From Erysipelotrichaceae bacterium (GTDB lineage Bacteria > Bacillota_I > Bacilli_A > Erysipelotrichales > Erysipelotrichaceae): DNA of 23,933 nucleotides. Under the pieces are notes generated by a model. That model ran no database searches and was not told the DNA's origin. It saw nothing but the letters and a program-made list of their open reading frames with translations. The stretch covers positions 1 to 23,933 of the forward strand of contig JAHHRC010000013.1 of the NCBI GenBank assembly GCA_020026035.1, in the 5' to 3' direction. A program made the position numbers and the translations under genes. Positions 1 to 7,897 of this stretch are shown here, piece after piece; within the stretch, counting starts at the first letter, position 1, and every line of letters starts with the position of its first letter.

Positions 1-2510
1 AGGCAAAAAAAGGAAAGTCGAAGTTTGTTCGCTTCTTAGAACAAATGGCAGATCCAATGATTATTATCTTAATCGTTGCCGCATTGATTAGTGGAGCATT
101 AGCCTACTATGAAGGTGGTGGCTATATTGATGTCATCATTATTCTATCGGTTGTCGTTATTAATGCGGTATTAGGTGTACTACAAGAAAGTAAGGCCGAA
201 GCAGCGATTGAAGCTTTACAAGAAATGTCTGCTGCGACAAGTCGCGTTTTACGTGATGGAACAATTGACGTTGTGGCAAGTAGTGAATTAGTACCAGGCG
301 ATATCATTTTATTAGAAGCAGGTGATGCAGTTCCTGCGGATGCTCGATTGCTTGAATGTGTAAGCTTAAAAGTCGAAGAAGCTGCTTTAACTGGAGAATC
401 GGTACCAGTTGAAAAGATGTTAGCGGTTCTGACACTTAAAGAAGATATGATTCCTTTAGGAGATCGTAAGAATATGGTCTATATGGGATCTTCGGTTAGC
501 TATGGTCGTGGCAAAGCGGTTGTATGTGCGACTGGTATGCAAACGGAAATGGGTAAGATTGCTGGAGCGTTAGAAGATGCCAAAGATGGGAAAACCCCAT
601 TACAAATGAAGTTGGACCAATTAAGTAAGGTTCTAACAAAAGTTGTACTAGGCATTTGTTTACTTGTCTTTGTTGTACAAGTGATGCAATCTGGTTCATT
701 TGATTTTGAAACGGTATTAAGTTCCTTTATGATTGCTGTATCTCTTGCAGTAGCGGCAATTCCAGAAGGACTTGTAGCGGTCGTTACAGTTGTATTATCG
801 ATTGGTGTTACAAACATGTCGAAGAAGAAAGCCATTGTAAGAAAGCTTACAGCGGTAGAAACACTTGGATGTACACAAATTATTTGTTCAGATAAAACAG
901 GAACCCTAACCCAAAACAAAATGACCGTCGTTGACTTTGTTGGCGATGAGTCCTTGCTTGCAAAGGGAATGTCATTGTGTAGTGATGCAGAGTTAAACCA
1001 AGAGGGAATTGTCATTGGCGAACCTACCGAAGTTGGACTTGTTGAATGGGCAAATCGTTTAAATTTAGTGAAAACAAGTCTTGTGGCACAAAATCCTCGT
1101 ATTGGGGAAGCACCATTTGATTCGATGCGTAAAATGATGTCTACGATTCATCAAGAAGAAACTGGCATTATGCAATACACAAAGGGTGCACCAGATGTCA
1201 TTCTCAATCGTTGTACGACTTGTATGGAAGATGGAAAGGTTGTGACCTTTACCGATTCTAAGAAACAAGAAATCCTTTCCAAGAATAAAGAAATGGCAGA
1301 TAAGGCTTTGCGTGTATTAGCCCTTGCTTGTAAGTCGTATGATGCAATGGTGGACGATGTCAGTGCAGAAAAAATCGAAAATGATCTATGCTTTGTTGGT
1401 TTAGTTGGTATGATGGATCCAATTCGTCCGGAAGTAAAAGTAGCGATTGAAGAATGTAAGTCTGCTGGGATTCGACCAATTATGATTACGGGTGACCATG
1501 TAGATACAGCTACGGCCATTGCCAAAGAATTGGGAATTTTAAAAGAAGGTCAAAAAGCATTAACAGGTGTTGCATTAAGTAAGATGAGTGATGAAGAATA
1601 TGCGAAAGTATATGATCAAATCTCTGTGTATGCTCGTGTTCAACCAGAACATAAAACACGCATTGTAACACAATGGAAAAAGGCTGGATATATTACGGCT
1701 ATGACTGGGGATGGTGTAAACGATGCACCTTCCATTAAAGCAGCGGATATTGGTATTGGTATGGGTATTACCGGTACTGATGTTACAAAGAATGTAGCGG
1801 ATATGGTACTAGCGGATGATAACTTTGCGACCATTGTCCATGCAGTTGAAGAAGGAAGACGTATTTACGATAACATTCGTAAGTCCATTCAATTTTTACT
1901 TGGATCGAATATGAGTGAAGTCATTTCTATCTTTGTGGCAACACTTCTTGGCTTTACGATTCTAAAGCCAGTGCATTTGTTATGGATTAACTTAGTAACA
2001 GACTGTTTCCCAGCACTTGCCTTAGGGGTTGAATATGCAGAACCAAACATTATGGAACGTAAACCTCGGAATGCAAAGGATGGCATGTTTGCAAATGGTA
2101 TGGGCTTTGATGTTGTATACCAAGGTATTCTTGTATCGGTATTGGTGCTTGTGTCTTACTTTATTGGTTGTTACATGGAAACAGGTATGATTCAACTTAC
2201 AAACGTTGACGATGGTACAACGATGGCATTCTTGACAATGTCGATGGCAGAAATCTTCCATAGCTTCAATATGCGTAGTCAAAGAGGTTCAATCTTCAAA
2301 CTACATACGCACAATATGTATCTATATGCATCAGCGATTATTTCCTTGATTCTTACAACGATTGTATGTGAAGTGCCTGCAATTGCGAATGCCTTTAACT
2401 TTACAGCGGTAAGCTTCAATGAATATGCAGTTGCGATTGGACTTGGCTTCATGGTGATTCCAGTTGTAGAACTTGTAAAATTTGTGCAAAGAAAAAAGAG
2501 TACTAATTAA
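1..2510 (+). CDS. Cation-transporting P2-type (Ca2+) ATPase, 5'-truncated by window edge
   Basis: This is an integral-membrane pump that uses ATP to export cations, most likely Ca2+. The frame stays open from base 3 into the first visible ATG at 45, so the gene begins outside the window and that ATG is internal; perhaps 50-70 N-terminal residues are missing. Numbering from ATG 45, the visible marks are the actuator LTGES (115-119), the phosphorylated Asp in DKTGT (D283), KGAPD in the nucleotide-binding domain, and TGDGVND (554-560). Metal-site segments look SERCA-like: PEGL in M4, SNMSEV in M5 and NLVTD in M6. Hydrophobic segments flank these domains, including six C-terminal ones. The family assignment is firm. 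Ca2+ as substrate is inferred from the M4/M5/M6 residues; Mn2+ or mixed specificity is possible. A terminator follows at 2527-2571. Confidence 0.93.
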   Translation, partial: AKKGKSKFVRFLEQMADPMIIILIVAALISGALAYYEGGGYIDVIIILSVVVINAVLGVLQESKAEAAIEALQEMSAATSRVLRDGTIDVVASSELVPGDIILLEAGDAVPADARLLECVSLKVEEAALTGESVPVEKMLAVLTLKEDMIPLGDRKNMVYMGSSVSYGRGKAVVCATGMQTEMGKIAGALEDAKDGKTPLQMKLDQLSKVLTKVVLGICLLVFVVQVMQSGSFDFETVLSSFMIAVSLAVAAIPEGLVAVVTVVLSIGVTNMSKKKAIVRKLTAVETLGCTQIICSDKTGTLTQNKMTVVDFVGDESLLAKGMSLCSDAELNQEGIVIGEPTEVGLVEWANRLNLVKTSLVAQNPRIGEAPFDSMRKMMSTIHQEETGIMQYTKGAPDVILNRCTTCMEDGKVVTFTDSKKQEILSKNKEMADKALRVLALACKSYDAMVDDVSAEKIENDLCFVGLVGMMDPIRPEVKVAIEECKSAGIRPIMITGDHVDTATAIAKELGILKEGQKALTGVALSKMSDEEYAKVYDQISVYARVQPEHKTRIVTQWKKAGYITAMTGDGVNDAPSIKAADIGIGMGITGTDVTKNVADMVLADDNFATIVHAVEEGRRIYDNIRKSIQFLLGSNMSEVISIFVATLLGFTILKPVHLLWINLVTDCFPALALGVEYAEPNIMERKPRNAKDGMFANGMGFDVVYQGILVSVLVLVSYFIGCYMETGMIQLTNVDDGTTMAFLTMSMAEIFHSFNMRSQRGSIFKLHTHNMYLYASAIISLILTTIVCEVPAIANAFNFTAVSFNEYAVAIGLGFMVIPVVELVKFVQRKKSTN

Positions 2511-2526
2511 TTGTTAAAAATGGAAC

Positions 2527-2571
2527 AAGCGAACAGATTGTTGTATAATCAACGTAATGGTTCGCTTTTTC
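2527..2571 (+). terminator. Intrinsic terminator after the Ca2+ ATPase gene
   Basis: AAGCGAAC (2527-2534) pairs with GTTCGCTT (2560-2567), and an inner GTTG/CAAC can extend the pairing. A T-run follows. The loop contains a perfect TATAAT (2544-2549) that could be a -10 box for the downstream aldolase gene, but no convincing -35 lies upstream of it. Confidence 0.8.
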
Positions 2572-2598
2572 TAAAGCTAGAATCAAGAAGGAGATTTT

Positions 2599-3648
2599 AT
2601 GAATCACGCATTTTTAAACGACTATAACGAAATCTGTCACAATGAAGTCATTGACTTTGTGCAACAACATATTCATGACCGAACACTTGGCTATGAAGAA
2701 GATGAACATTGCCAAAAGGCAAGTGAAATGTTGCTAGAACTATTTGAATGTAAGGACGCAAAAGTTCAATTCTTTATTGGTGGAACAAGTGCGAATCTAA
2801 CGATGATTTCAATGTTACTAAAGCATAGCTATGAAGCTGTGATTGCCACAAAGCAATCGCATATTGCCAATCATGAAGGTGGGGCAATTGAAGGCTGTGG
2901 GCATCGTATTTTGATTGCCGAAGACTACAAAGGAAAGATCTGTGCCGATTCGATTGAACGCATTTGTATCGAGCATATGAATGATCGTCATATGGTACTT
3001 CCAAAGCTTGTGTATATTTCCAATACAACCGAAGTAGGAACCGTGTATTCCTTAGAGGAATTAGAAGAAATCTCAAAGGTTTGTAAGAAATATGATCTAT
3101 ACTTCTATATGGATGGAGCACGTTTATTCTCGGCACGTTATAGTCTATTTAATGACATTCATTTCAAAGACTATGCCAAGTACTTAGACGCCTTCTATGT
3201 CGGTGGTACAAAAGCAGGTTTGATGCTAGGAGAAGCGGCAATCATTGTAAATAAAGACTTACAAAAGGATTATTTACGTCATATGAAAAACAAAGGGGCA
3301 ATGCTTGCAAAGGGTAGTTTAATTGGTTTAAACTTCCAAGCCTTATTAACCGATGAATTCTATAAGCGGGTTGCGATTAATTGCAATGAAAAGGCGATGA
3401 GTGTAGCAGCTTTCTTAGAAACAAAAGGGCATGAGTTCATGGTTCGACCAGAAAGTAACCAAATCTTCGTGCTAATGAGGGACACTGAAGTAGAAACACT
3501 TAGTCAGTATTATGACTTTGCGGATTTAGGCTATGAAAATAAGGATTCCAAACGCAAATGTATTCGTCTTGTGACTTCCTTTTCAACGACACAAAAGGAC
3601 GTAGATGAATTCATGGAAACCTATAATCGTATTTTTCCAAACAAGTAA
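2599..3648 (+). CDS. Threonine aldolase / beta-eliminating lyase family PLP enzyme
   Basis: A 349-residue fold-type I PLP enzyme of the threonine aldolase/beta-eliminating lyase family (PF01212 type). The family cleaves beta-hydroxy amino acids such as L-threonine or L-allo-threonine to glycine and an aldehyde in the cytoplasm. The cofactor-binding marks are visible: GGTSAN near residue 61, DGAR with D172 (PLP pyridine N contact), and the Schiff-base lysine K205 in GGTKAG. Length matches the family (about 340-360). The start is fixed by AAGGAG at 2588-2593, spaced 5 nt from the ATG. It probably shares a transcript with the AIM24 gene 19 nt downstream. It is a divergent member, so the exact substrate (threonine or another beta-hydroxy or beta-substituted amino acid) cannot be read from sequence. 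Confidence 0.85.
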   Translation: MNHAFLNDYNEICHNEVIDFVQQHIHDRTLGYEEDEHCQKASEMLLELFECKDAKVQFFIGGTSANLTMISMLLKHSYEAVIATKQSHIANHEGGAIEGCGHRILIAEDYKGKICADSIERICIEHMNDRHMVLPKLVYISNTTEVGTVYSLEELEEISKVCKKYDLYFYMDGARLFSARYSLFNDIHFKDYAKYLDAFYVGGTKAGLMLGEAAIIVNKDLQKDYLRHMKNKGAMLAKGSLIGLNFQALLTDEFYKRVAINCNEKAMSVAAFLETKGHEFMVRPESNQIFVLMRDTEVETLSQYYDFADLGYENKDSKRKCIRLVTSFSTTQKDVDEFMETYNRIFPNK

Positions 3649-3667
3649 GTAGGAGGGAACAAGTATT

Positions 3668-4357
3668 ATGTTCGTGAAACAATTAGGAGATGCAAATTTT
3701 GAGCTATTAGAGTTTCAATTAGATCGCAATGAGACGATTAAGATTGAACGAGGCTCTATGGTATATATGCAAGGTGTGAACCTTGATGGAAAGCTCAATG
3801 GAGGAGGGTTCTTCAATGCGATTGGCCGTGCCTTTTCCAGTGGCGAAAGTTTCTTTATGACACATGCAACCGCAACAAGTAACCATGCAAAAATCGCTGT
3901 AGCGCCTAAAACTCCAGGAAAGATTGTAGAACTACAACTTGACGCAAATCGTCAATATCGCTTAAACGATGGAGCATTCTTAGCTTGTAGTGAGACCGTT
4001 GATTACAAAATGAAACGACAGTCTTTAGGCAAAGCACTCTTCGCAAGAACGGGTGGTCTATTCGTCATGGAAACAACCGGTTCAGGTTCGATGTATGTAT
4101 CAAGTTTTGGTGATATGATTCAAGTACGTGTTACACCAGACAATCCAATTAGCTTTGATAATACAAACGTTGTATGTTGGGACGCATCTTTGGATTATGA
4201 CATCCATGTTGCAAGTGGTGTGTTTGGTTTTAAGTCTGGTGAAGGACTTGTAAATACATTCAAAGGTGATGGCTATGTTTACATTCAAACAAGAACAGTT
4301 TCCAATCTTGCTGATGTTATCATTCCGTATCTTCCAGAACCGGCACCTAGTAATTAA
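3668..4357 (+). CDS. AIM24 family protein (TIGR00266-like)
   Basis: A 229-residue protein resembling the AIM24/TIGR00266 family (PF01987), a beta-rich fold found across bacteria with no settled biochemical role; the yeast namesake is mitochondrial. The visible hallmarks are glycine-rich beta-strand runs and a pattern of TGGLFVMETTGSGS followed by a VSSFGD turn. There is no signal peptide and no membrane segment, so it is expected to be cytosolic. The ribosome binding site is strong (AGGAGG, 3651-3656) but sits 11 nt from the ATG, longer than usual; no alternative start fits better. It follows the aldolase gene by 19 nt and is probably co-transcribed with it. Family call is good; function is unknown. 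Confidence 0.8.
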   Translation: MFVKQLGDANFELLEFQLDRNETIKIERGSMVYMQGVNLDGKLNGGGFFNAIGRAFSSGESFFMTHATATSNHAKIAVAPKTPGKIVELQLDANRQYRLNDGAFLACSETVDYKMKRQSLGKALFARTGGLFVMETTGSGSMYVSSFGDMIQVRVTPDNPISFDNTNVVCWDASLDYDIHVASGVFGFKSGEGLVNTFKGDGYVYIQTRTVSNLADVIIPYLPEPAPSN

Positions 4358-4369
4358 CAACTAAAAAGT

Positions 4370-4404
4370 GAATAACATACATTATGCGAACTAAAATGTT
4401 ATTC
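4370..4404 (+). repeat. Inverted repeat just after the AIM24 gene
   Basis: GAATAACAT (4370-4378) and ATGTTATTC (4396-4404) are perfect 9-nt arms with a 17-nt loop. No T-run follows, so it is not a complete terminator on its own. It may be a 3'-end stabilising hairpin ahead of the terminator at 4411-4447. Confidence 0.5.
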
Positions 4405-4410
4405 CATATA

Positions 4411-4447
4411 TAGAACTAAGAATCTAAGACTTCCTTAGGTTCTTTTC
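4411..4447 (+). terminator. Probable intrinsic terminator of the aldolase-AIM24 transcript
   Basis: AAGAATCTAAG pairs with CTTAGGTTCTT (11 pairs including one G.T) around a 5-nt loop, followed by TTCTTATG. A competing pairing with AGAAC at 4412 is possible. The following T-run is moderate. Confidence 0.65.
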
Positions 4448-4588
4448 TTATGGTTAAATGCCTTAACTCTTATATATCTACTTTTATGAATGAATCTATG
4501 CTGTGTTAGATTCTATTCTTTCAATCATTCGTTCGTATATGTTTCACACTTGCATCTATATTAATCTACTATCATCCGTTTTAAAGCG

Positions 4589-4609
4589 TTTTAATCTTTG
4601 TTTACGTAT
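4589..4609 (+). repeat. TTTWRA...GTTTRCGTA motif, copy 1 (degenerate)
   Basis: TTTTAATCTTT followed by GTTTACGTAT. It differs by one base from the GTTTGCGTA core of the other three copies and has the same AT-rich left half and orientation. Confidence 0.4.
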
Positions 4610-4648
4610 TGTCCTTCATCACGAATTGTTACAATCGAATCTAACGCA

Positions 4649-4669
4649 TTTAGAATGTCGTTTGCGTAT
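4649..4669 (+). repeat. TTTWRA...GTTTRCGTA motif, copy 2
   Basis: TTTAGAATGT followed by CGTTTGCGTAT. The right-hand 11 bases are identical to those of the copy at 7855-7865, on the other side of the 897-aa gene. Confidence 0.5.
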
Positions 4670-4709
4670 CCTTATGCATTGTCGATGTCTTAGAATCGAT
4701 TGTGGCGTG

Positions 4710-4739
4710 TTGAAGTTTTTGAGAAAGGACCATTATATT
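4710..4739 (+). promoter_or_regulatory. Candidate sigma-A-type promoter in the intergenic stretch
   Basis: TTGAAG (4710-4715), an 18-nt spacer and TATATT (4734-4739). It is followed by GAGG and an ATG opening an 8-codon ORF (4755-4784). A transcript would run about 185 nt to the hairpin at 4903-4930. This is inferred from consensus matching only. Confidence 0.3.
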
Positions 4740-4902
4740 CAAAAAGAGGTTTAAATGCGTTTAAAGGCAATTGAATCTTTCTGATAGATGAAGATGGGTC
4801 TAGAAACGATTGTAAGCAACGATATAAGACGAATGTAGGTCAGTGGGTATCTTGAGTTGTTAGTGTTCTTTTTGTTGGTAGAAAGGCTTAAATAGAATGA
4901 GA

Positions 4903-4930
4903 AAAGACAAGGCTTATGTGCCCTGTCTTT
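4903..4930 (-). terminator. Intrinsic terminator after the 897-aa gene (possibly bidirectional)
   Basis: AAAGACA-GGC pairs with GCC-TGTCTTT, with one A/C mismatch inside and a 6-nt loop. Read on the minus strand it is followed by TTTTCTCATT. On the plus strand it is followed by a weaker GTTGTATAT. It lies 21 nt past the stop codon of the minus-strand gene. Confidence 0.75.
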
Positions 4931-4951
4931 GTTGTATATATGTGAAGTAAA

Positions 4952-7645
4952 TCACAAACGCATTCTTTCTTCTCGTTCCTTCTTTGCCTTTTCTAATAGC
5001 TCAATACAATGATTGTGGTACCCTGCGTAACTTAAGTACACCTTTGAGCGTACGCGATCATAGTACATCGAACTTTCATCAATGGCTTGAGCGATGTCGT
5101 AATAATCAAAGCGAACTTTGTATTGTTTCTTGATGGTCCACTCGAGGTTTCGCATCCCCATTCGATGGTCTTTTTGTTTTTGTAAGATTTCTTTGATAAT
5201 CATACCAATGGTAATGCGTGTATCCCCTTTTCTAAAGATGATATTGTTTGACTTGTTCCACGTCGCAAAGAGCTTTGATTCTCTTAGAATGGTTCGATAG
5301 AAGCAGTTGTCAAAGTTATGTTTGGCAAATGGATGGTCGTTGATGATATCTTGAATCATATCAACCGTGAAACACTCATCGCCTACATGTTTTTCAATGT
5401 AACGATTAAACTTCTTGATATCTTCGAGTGTTATACCGTAGGTCTTTTCTAAGTAAGCAAGTGTTACAAATTCATGGCGGTTAATTTCAATGATGCCATA
5501 GGTTTCTCTAAGGCTATAGAAGATCCCGCTAAAGGATGATAAGTAACGTACTTTGGTTGGAATATCTTCAAAGAAGAAATGTTCTTTGTTTAGAATCAAA
5601 TTTGTAAAGTAACTTGTTGCACTTTCAAAGGTATCTTTGATCATATAGGTACCTAAATGACGGTAGCCAATGCGTTCAATGGCATAACGGTTGAAGTATT
5701 CAACGCCGACATTTGGTAGTGTCTCTTTGAAGATTTCTTCCGCATCTATTAAGAAGTAGAAGTCTTCTGTGAATTCCTTCTTCAATGGTTCGATGTATTT
5801 GTCATCGATTTGTACAAAGCTAAAGGTGTAAAGACCATTGTTTTCACGACCTTTAAATTGTGTAAGACAATGCAAACGACTTGTCGCAGCGGTTTTATGG
5901 TACAAGCCATAGCGTTCTTCATAGGCTAATGCTAAGTCATACATGCTAATTGGTGATAGCTCTTTGACTAAGGATAAGGCCTGTTCATACAAGTCAACTT
6001 CACCCACTTGAATGGTTGGGTTACGACACATTTTAAGGTTGTATTTCTCTTCGACATTCAGCTTTTTAATCAGATTATGCAATTCGTATTCATCGTGAAT
6101 ATCGAATTCTTTCATTAAGCTTGGATTGTCTATGAAGATCTTACGACTGGAAATTTCGACGTTGTTGTATTGCGGAAAGTTAATCGTCGCAAAGAATTCA
6201 TCGTAGTTGTTTTTGTGAATGTCATAGTAACGATAGCGTCTATGATGGTTGGCTAGAATCTTATCACTTGCGGCTAAGAAGTTTACCATCGTACGTTCAT
6301 CTTTGATTAGATTACAATCTAGTAAGTCGTTATCTTCAATGAACTTCTTATACGTTGCATAGACTTCATGATCAGATCCTGGTTTGTTTGCATAATAGTT
6401 ACGCATCACATACAACATCATTGGATAGAATTTCTTATCGACATATTCGCCATTTAATAACACTTGGTTGCGATACGCAACTTCATGAATGGTTTGTTTG
6501 TATTTAAGTGGAATATTTGGATCTTCCAACGCTTCTTTTAAAGGCTTTGTACCACGGTGATACAAAAGGTCTAAATAGTAATAGACATAAAGATCTACAT
6601 GCATACACTGTGCGAAGAATTGTTTGGTTTCAAAGTCATACGTTGTAAAGGCATAAATGAAACGATCTTCTTCTACTAATGGTAAGTCTTCTAAGTAATT
6701 CGTTGTGACTTGACGGATGCGTTCTTTGGTTAATTTGTGTTTTGCACCAATTTCTTCTAACGTTTCCCCTTCAATACGATCTAGCATCATTTGTTTTATG
6801 CTCTCATCGGTAATCTTTTCGATTTCTTTAAGAAGTGTAGAACACGTAATGGCATACATTCCTTCATCGTATTCTTCAATGACTTCTAACTTCATAGAGC
6901 GTTGAATTAAATCATCATAGCCCTCTTCACTTAAGAACACATAGGCATACGATTCTTTAAGCTTTTCATAGTTAAAGTATCCATATGGAGCTAGACGCTT
7001 AAATAAATCTTGTAAGAAGGATTTCTTCTTCATTTGACTTGCAATATACGGAAGATTCTTTTCAAGATTTAGCATCGAAACACGATAGCCTGTGTTTGTG
7101 ATGTTTGTGACAATGGCATCGTAGATTTGCATACGTTGTTGTTTGTCTTCTAATTCTAAAACGGTATAGATTCGATCTAGGAATTGTTTGATTGGATCAA
7201 GCGTTCCTTCTTCATCTTCGACCTTTTCAAACGTTGTATTTCTTGAATCAACGATTTCTTTAAAGGCCTTATGACCAACCGTTGGTAATCCACGAATGGT
7301 ATCATCATCCAACATAAAAAGACGAGAAACATAGCGTATACCATTGCGAATCATGGCATTTTCTGTTCCATTGGAAACCTTTAAATCTTGTACAGGTACA
7401 TCATAGTAAAAGGAATCGATTCCATCGTAGAAGATCGGCTTTCCATAGTGTTTGTGCATCGTACCACTAGGTCCAATAAGTTCTACGCCGTCTAATAATT
7501 TTTCTTTCGTTGCATGATCTAATTCGGTTGGTTTTGCAAAGACTAAATCCCCAATCGTTTCAATCCCTGCTTCTTTTAGTCTGCGTCCAATTTTGATTTG
7601 GACATGAAGTATATCAATTGAATCATCCGCATAAGCTAAAAACAT
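4952..7645 (-). CDS. Large DNA-binding protein with RNAP alpha-CTD-like and sigma region 4-like domains
   Basis: An 897-residue protein whose full function I do not recognise. Residues about 8-58 and 84-135 each resemble the helix-hairpin-helix fold of the RNA polymerase alpha C-terminal domain, the second copy better (NGIRYVSRLF...LPTVGHKAFKEI). Residues 284-320 match a sigma-70 region 4 helix-turn-helix, with GETLEEIG followed by LTKERIRQV. The remaining ~575 residues are mixed alpha/beta with winged-helix-like patches (about 560-610 and 735-870) and a basic end (KKEREERMRL). No catalytic motif, signal peptide or membrane segment is visible. AAGGGGTG is spaced 5 nt from the start. A -10 TATAAT lies at 7695-7690 and a terminator at 4903-4930, so it is probably monocistronic. 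It could be a transcription factor, or a nucleic-acid-sensing defence or accessory protein; the last two are speculation. Confidence 0.8.
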   Translation of the reverse strand: MFLAYADDSIDILHVQIKIGRRLKEAGIETIGDLVFAKPTELDHATKEKLLDGVELIGPSGTMHKHYGKPIFYDGIDSFYYDVPVQDLKVSNGTENAMIRNGIRYVSRLFMLDDDTIRGLPTVGHKAFKEIVDSRNTTFEKVEDEEGTLDPIKQFLDRIYTVLELEDKQQRMQIYDAIVTNITNTGYRVSMLNLEKNLPYIASQMKKKSFLQDLFKRLAPYGYFNYEKLKESYAYVFLSEEGYDDLIQRSMKLEVIEEYDEGMYAITCSTLLKEIEKITDESIKQMMLDRIEGETLEEIGAKHKLTKERIRQVTTNYLEDLPLVEEDRFIYAFTTYDFETKQFFAQCMHVDLYVYYYLDLLYHRGTKPLKEALEDPNIPLKYKQTIHEVAYRNQVLLNGEYVDKKFYPMMLYVMRNYYANKPGSDHEVYATYKKFIEDNDLLDCNLIKDERTMVNFLAASDKILANHHRRYRYYDIHKNNYDEFFATINFPQYNNVEISSRKIFIDNPSLMKEFDIHDEYELHNLIKKLNVEEKYNLKMCRNPTIQVGEVDLYEQALSLVKELSPISMYDLALAYEERYGLYHKTAATSRLHCLTQFKGRENNGLYTFSFVQIDDKYIEPLKKEFTEDFYFLIDAEEIFKETLPNVGVEYFNRYAIERIGYRHLGTYMIKDTFESATSYFTNLILNKEHFFFEDIPTKVRYLSSFSGIFYSLRETYGIIEINRHEFVTLAYLEKTYGITLEDIKKFNRYIEKHVGDECFTVDMIQDIINDHPFAKHNFDNCFYRTILRESKLFATWNKSNNIIFRKGDTRITIGMIIKEILQKQKDHRMGMRNLEWTIKKQYKVRFDYYDIAQAIDESSMYYDRVRSKVYLSYAGYHNHCIELLEKAKKEREERMRL

Positions 7646-7689
7646 ACTATCACCCCTTCTTACTCACGAAAGACCAATTCTTTGCCTTT

Positions 7690-7695
7690 ATTATA
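7690..7695 (-). promoter_or_regulatory. Perfect -10 box (TATAAT) for the 897-aa gene
   Basis: TATAAT on the minus strand, 45 nt upstream of the ATG. The hexamer 17 nt upstream is TTTTAA, a poor -35 match, and there is no TGn extension. An activator, or the motif copies upstream, might compensate. Confidence 0.5.
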
Positions 7696-7753
7696 CTTCA
7701 ATCATTTCGTTTTAAAAATACTTTATCTTTACAAATTAAGGCTTTATGACATG

Positions 7754-7772
7754 TTTAAATTAAGTTTGCGTA
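7754..7772 (+). repeat. TTTWRA...GTTTRCGTA motif, copy 3
   Basis: TTTAAATTAA followed by GTTTGCGTA. It lies about 60 nt upstream of the -10 box of the 897-aa gene, within its promoter region. Confidence 0.5.
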
Positions 7773-7840
7773 ATTCTACCCCAAAGTATCGATTCTATAT
7801 TTGTGCTATACAACAAACCAACGAATTTTAGGATTTGATA

Positions 7841-7865
7841 TTTTAAATTCAATACGTTTGCGTAT
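7841..7865 (+). repeat. TTTWRA...GTTTRCGTA motif, copy 4
   Basis: TTTTAAATTCAATA followed by CGTTTGCGTAT. It abuts the HIT-gene terminator and lies upstream of the 897-aa gene. Confidence 0.5.
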
Positions 7866-7869
7866 AGAA

Positions 7870-7891
7870 AAAGCGAGCCTTAACTCGCTTT
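7870..7891 (-). terminator. Intrinsic terminator of the HIT-family gene
   Basis: AAAGCGAG (7870-7877) pairs perfectly with CTCGCTTT (7884-7891) around a 6-nt loop. On the minus strand it is followed by TTC after a run of Ts that begins in the stem. It lies 6 nt past the HIT stop codon. Confidence 0.88.
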
Positions 7892-7897
7892 GTACTT

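Larger units (their letters stand above)
4448..4902. other. Gene-poor stretch between convergent transcription units
   Basis: About 455 bases with no convincing protein gene. The longest open frame (4503-4754, plus) has a GTG start, no ribosome binding site, and a composition heavy in Cys, His and Leu unlike its neighbours. The stretch holds two copies of the GTTTRCGTA motif and a possible plus-strand promoter (4710-4739) followed by an 8-codon ORF with a ribosome binding site. A loosely similar ~20-nt string recurs near 4689 and 4799 (CTTAGAATCGATTGT and TCTAGAAACGATTGT). No known RNA family was recognised. Confidence 0.5.

Noticed and set aside
500..1015. 171-codon minus-strand open frame inside the Ca2+ ATPase gene
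   Set aside because: Antisense shadow of a well-supported coding frame with diagnostic P-type ATPase motifs.
4503..4754. 83-codon plus-strand open frame in the gene-poor stretch
   Set aside because: GTG start without ribosome binding site, Cys/His/Leu-heavy composition unlike neighbours, no recognisable motif.
4786..4836. Short ORF after the 8-codon ORF in the intergenic stretch
   Set aside because: No ribosome binding site and only 16 codons; indistinguishable from chance.
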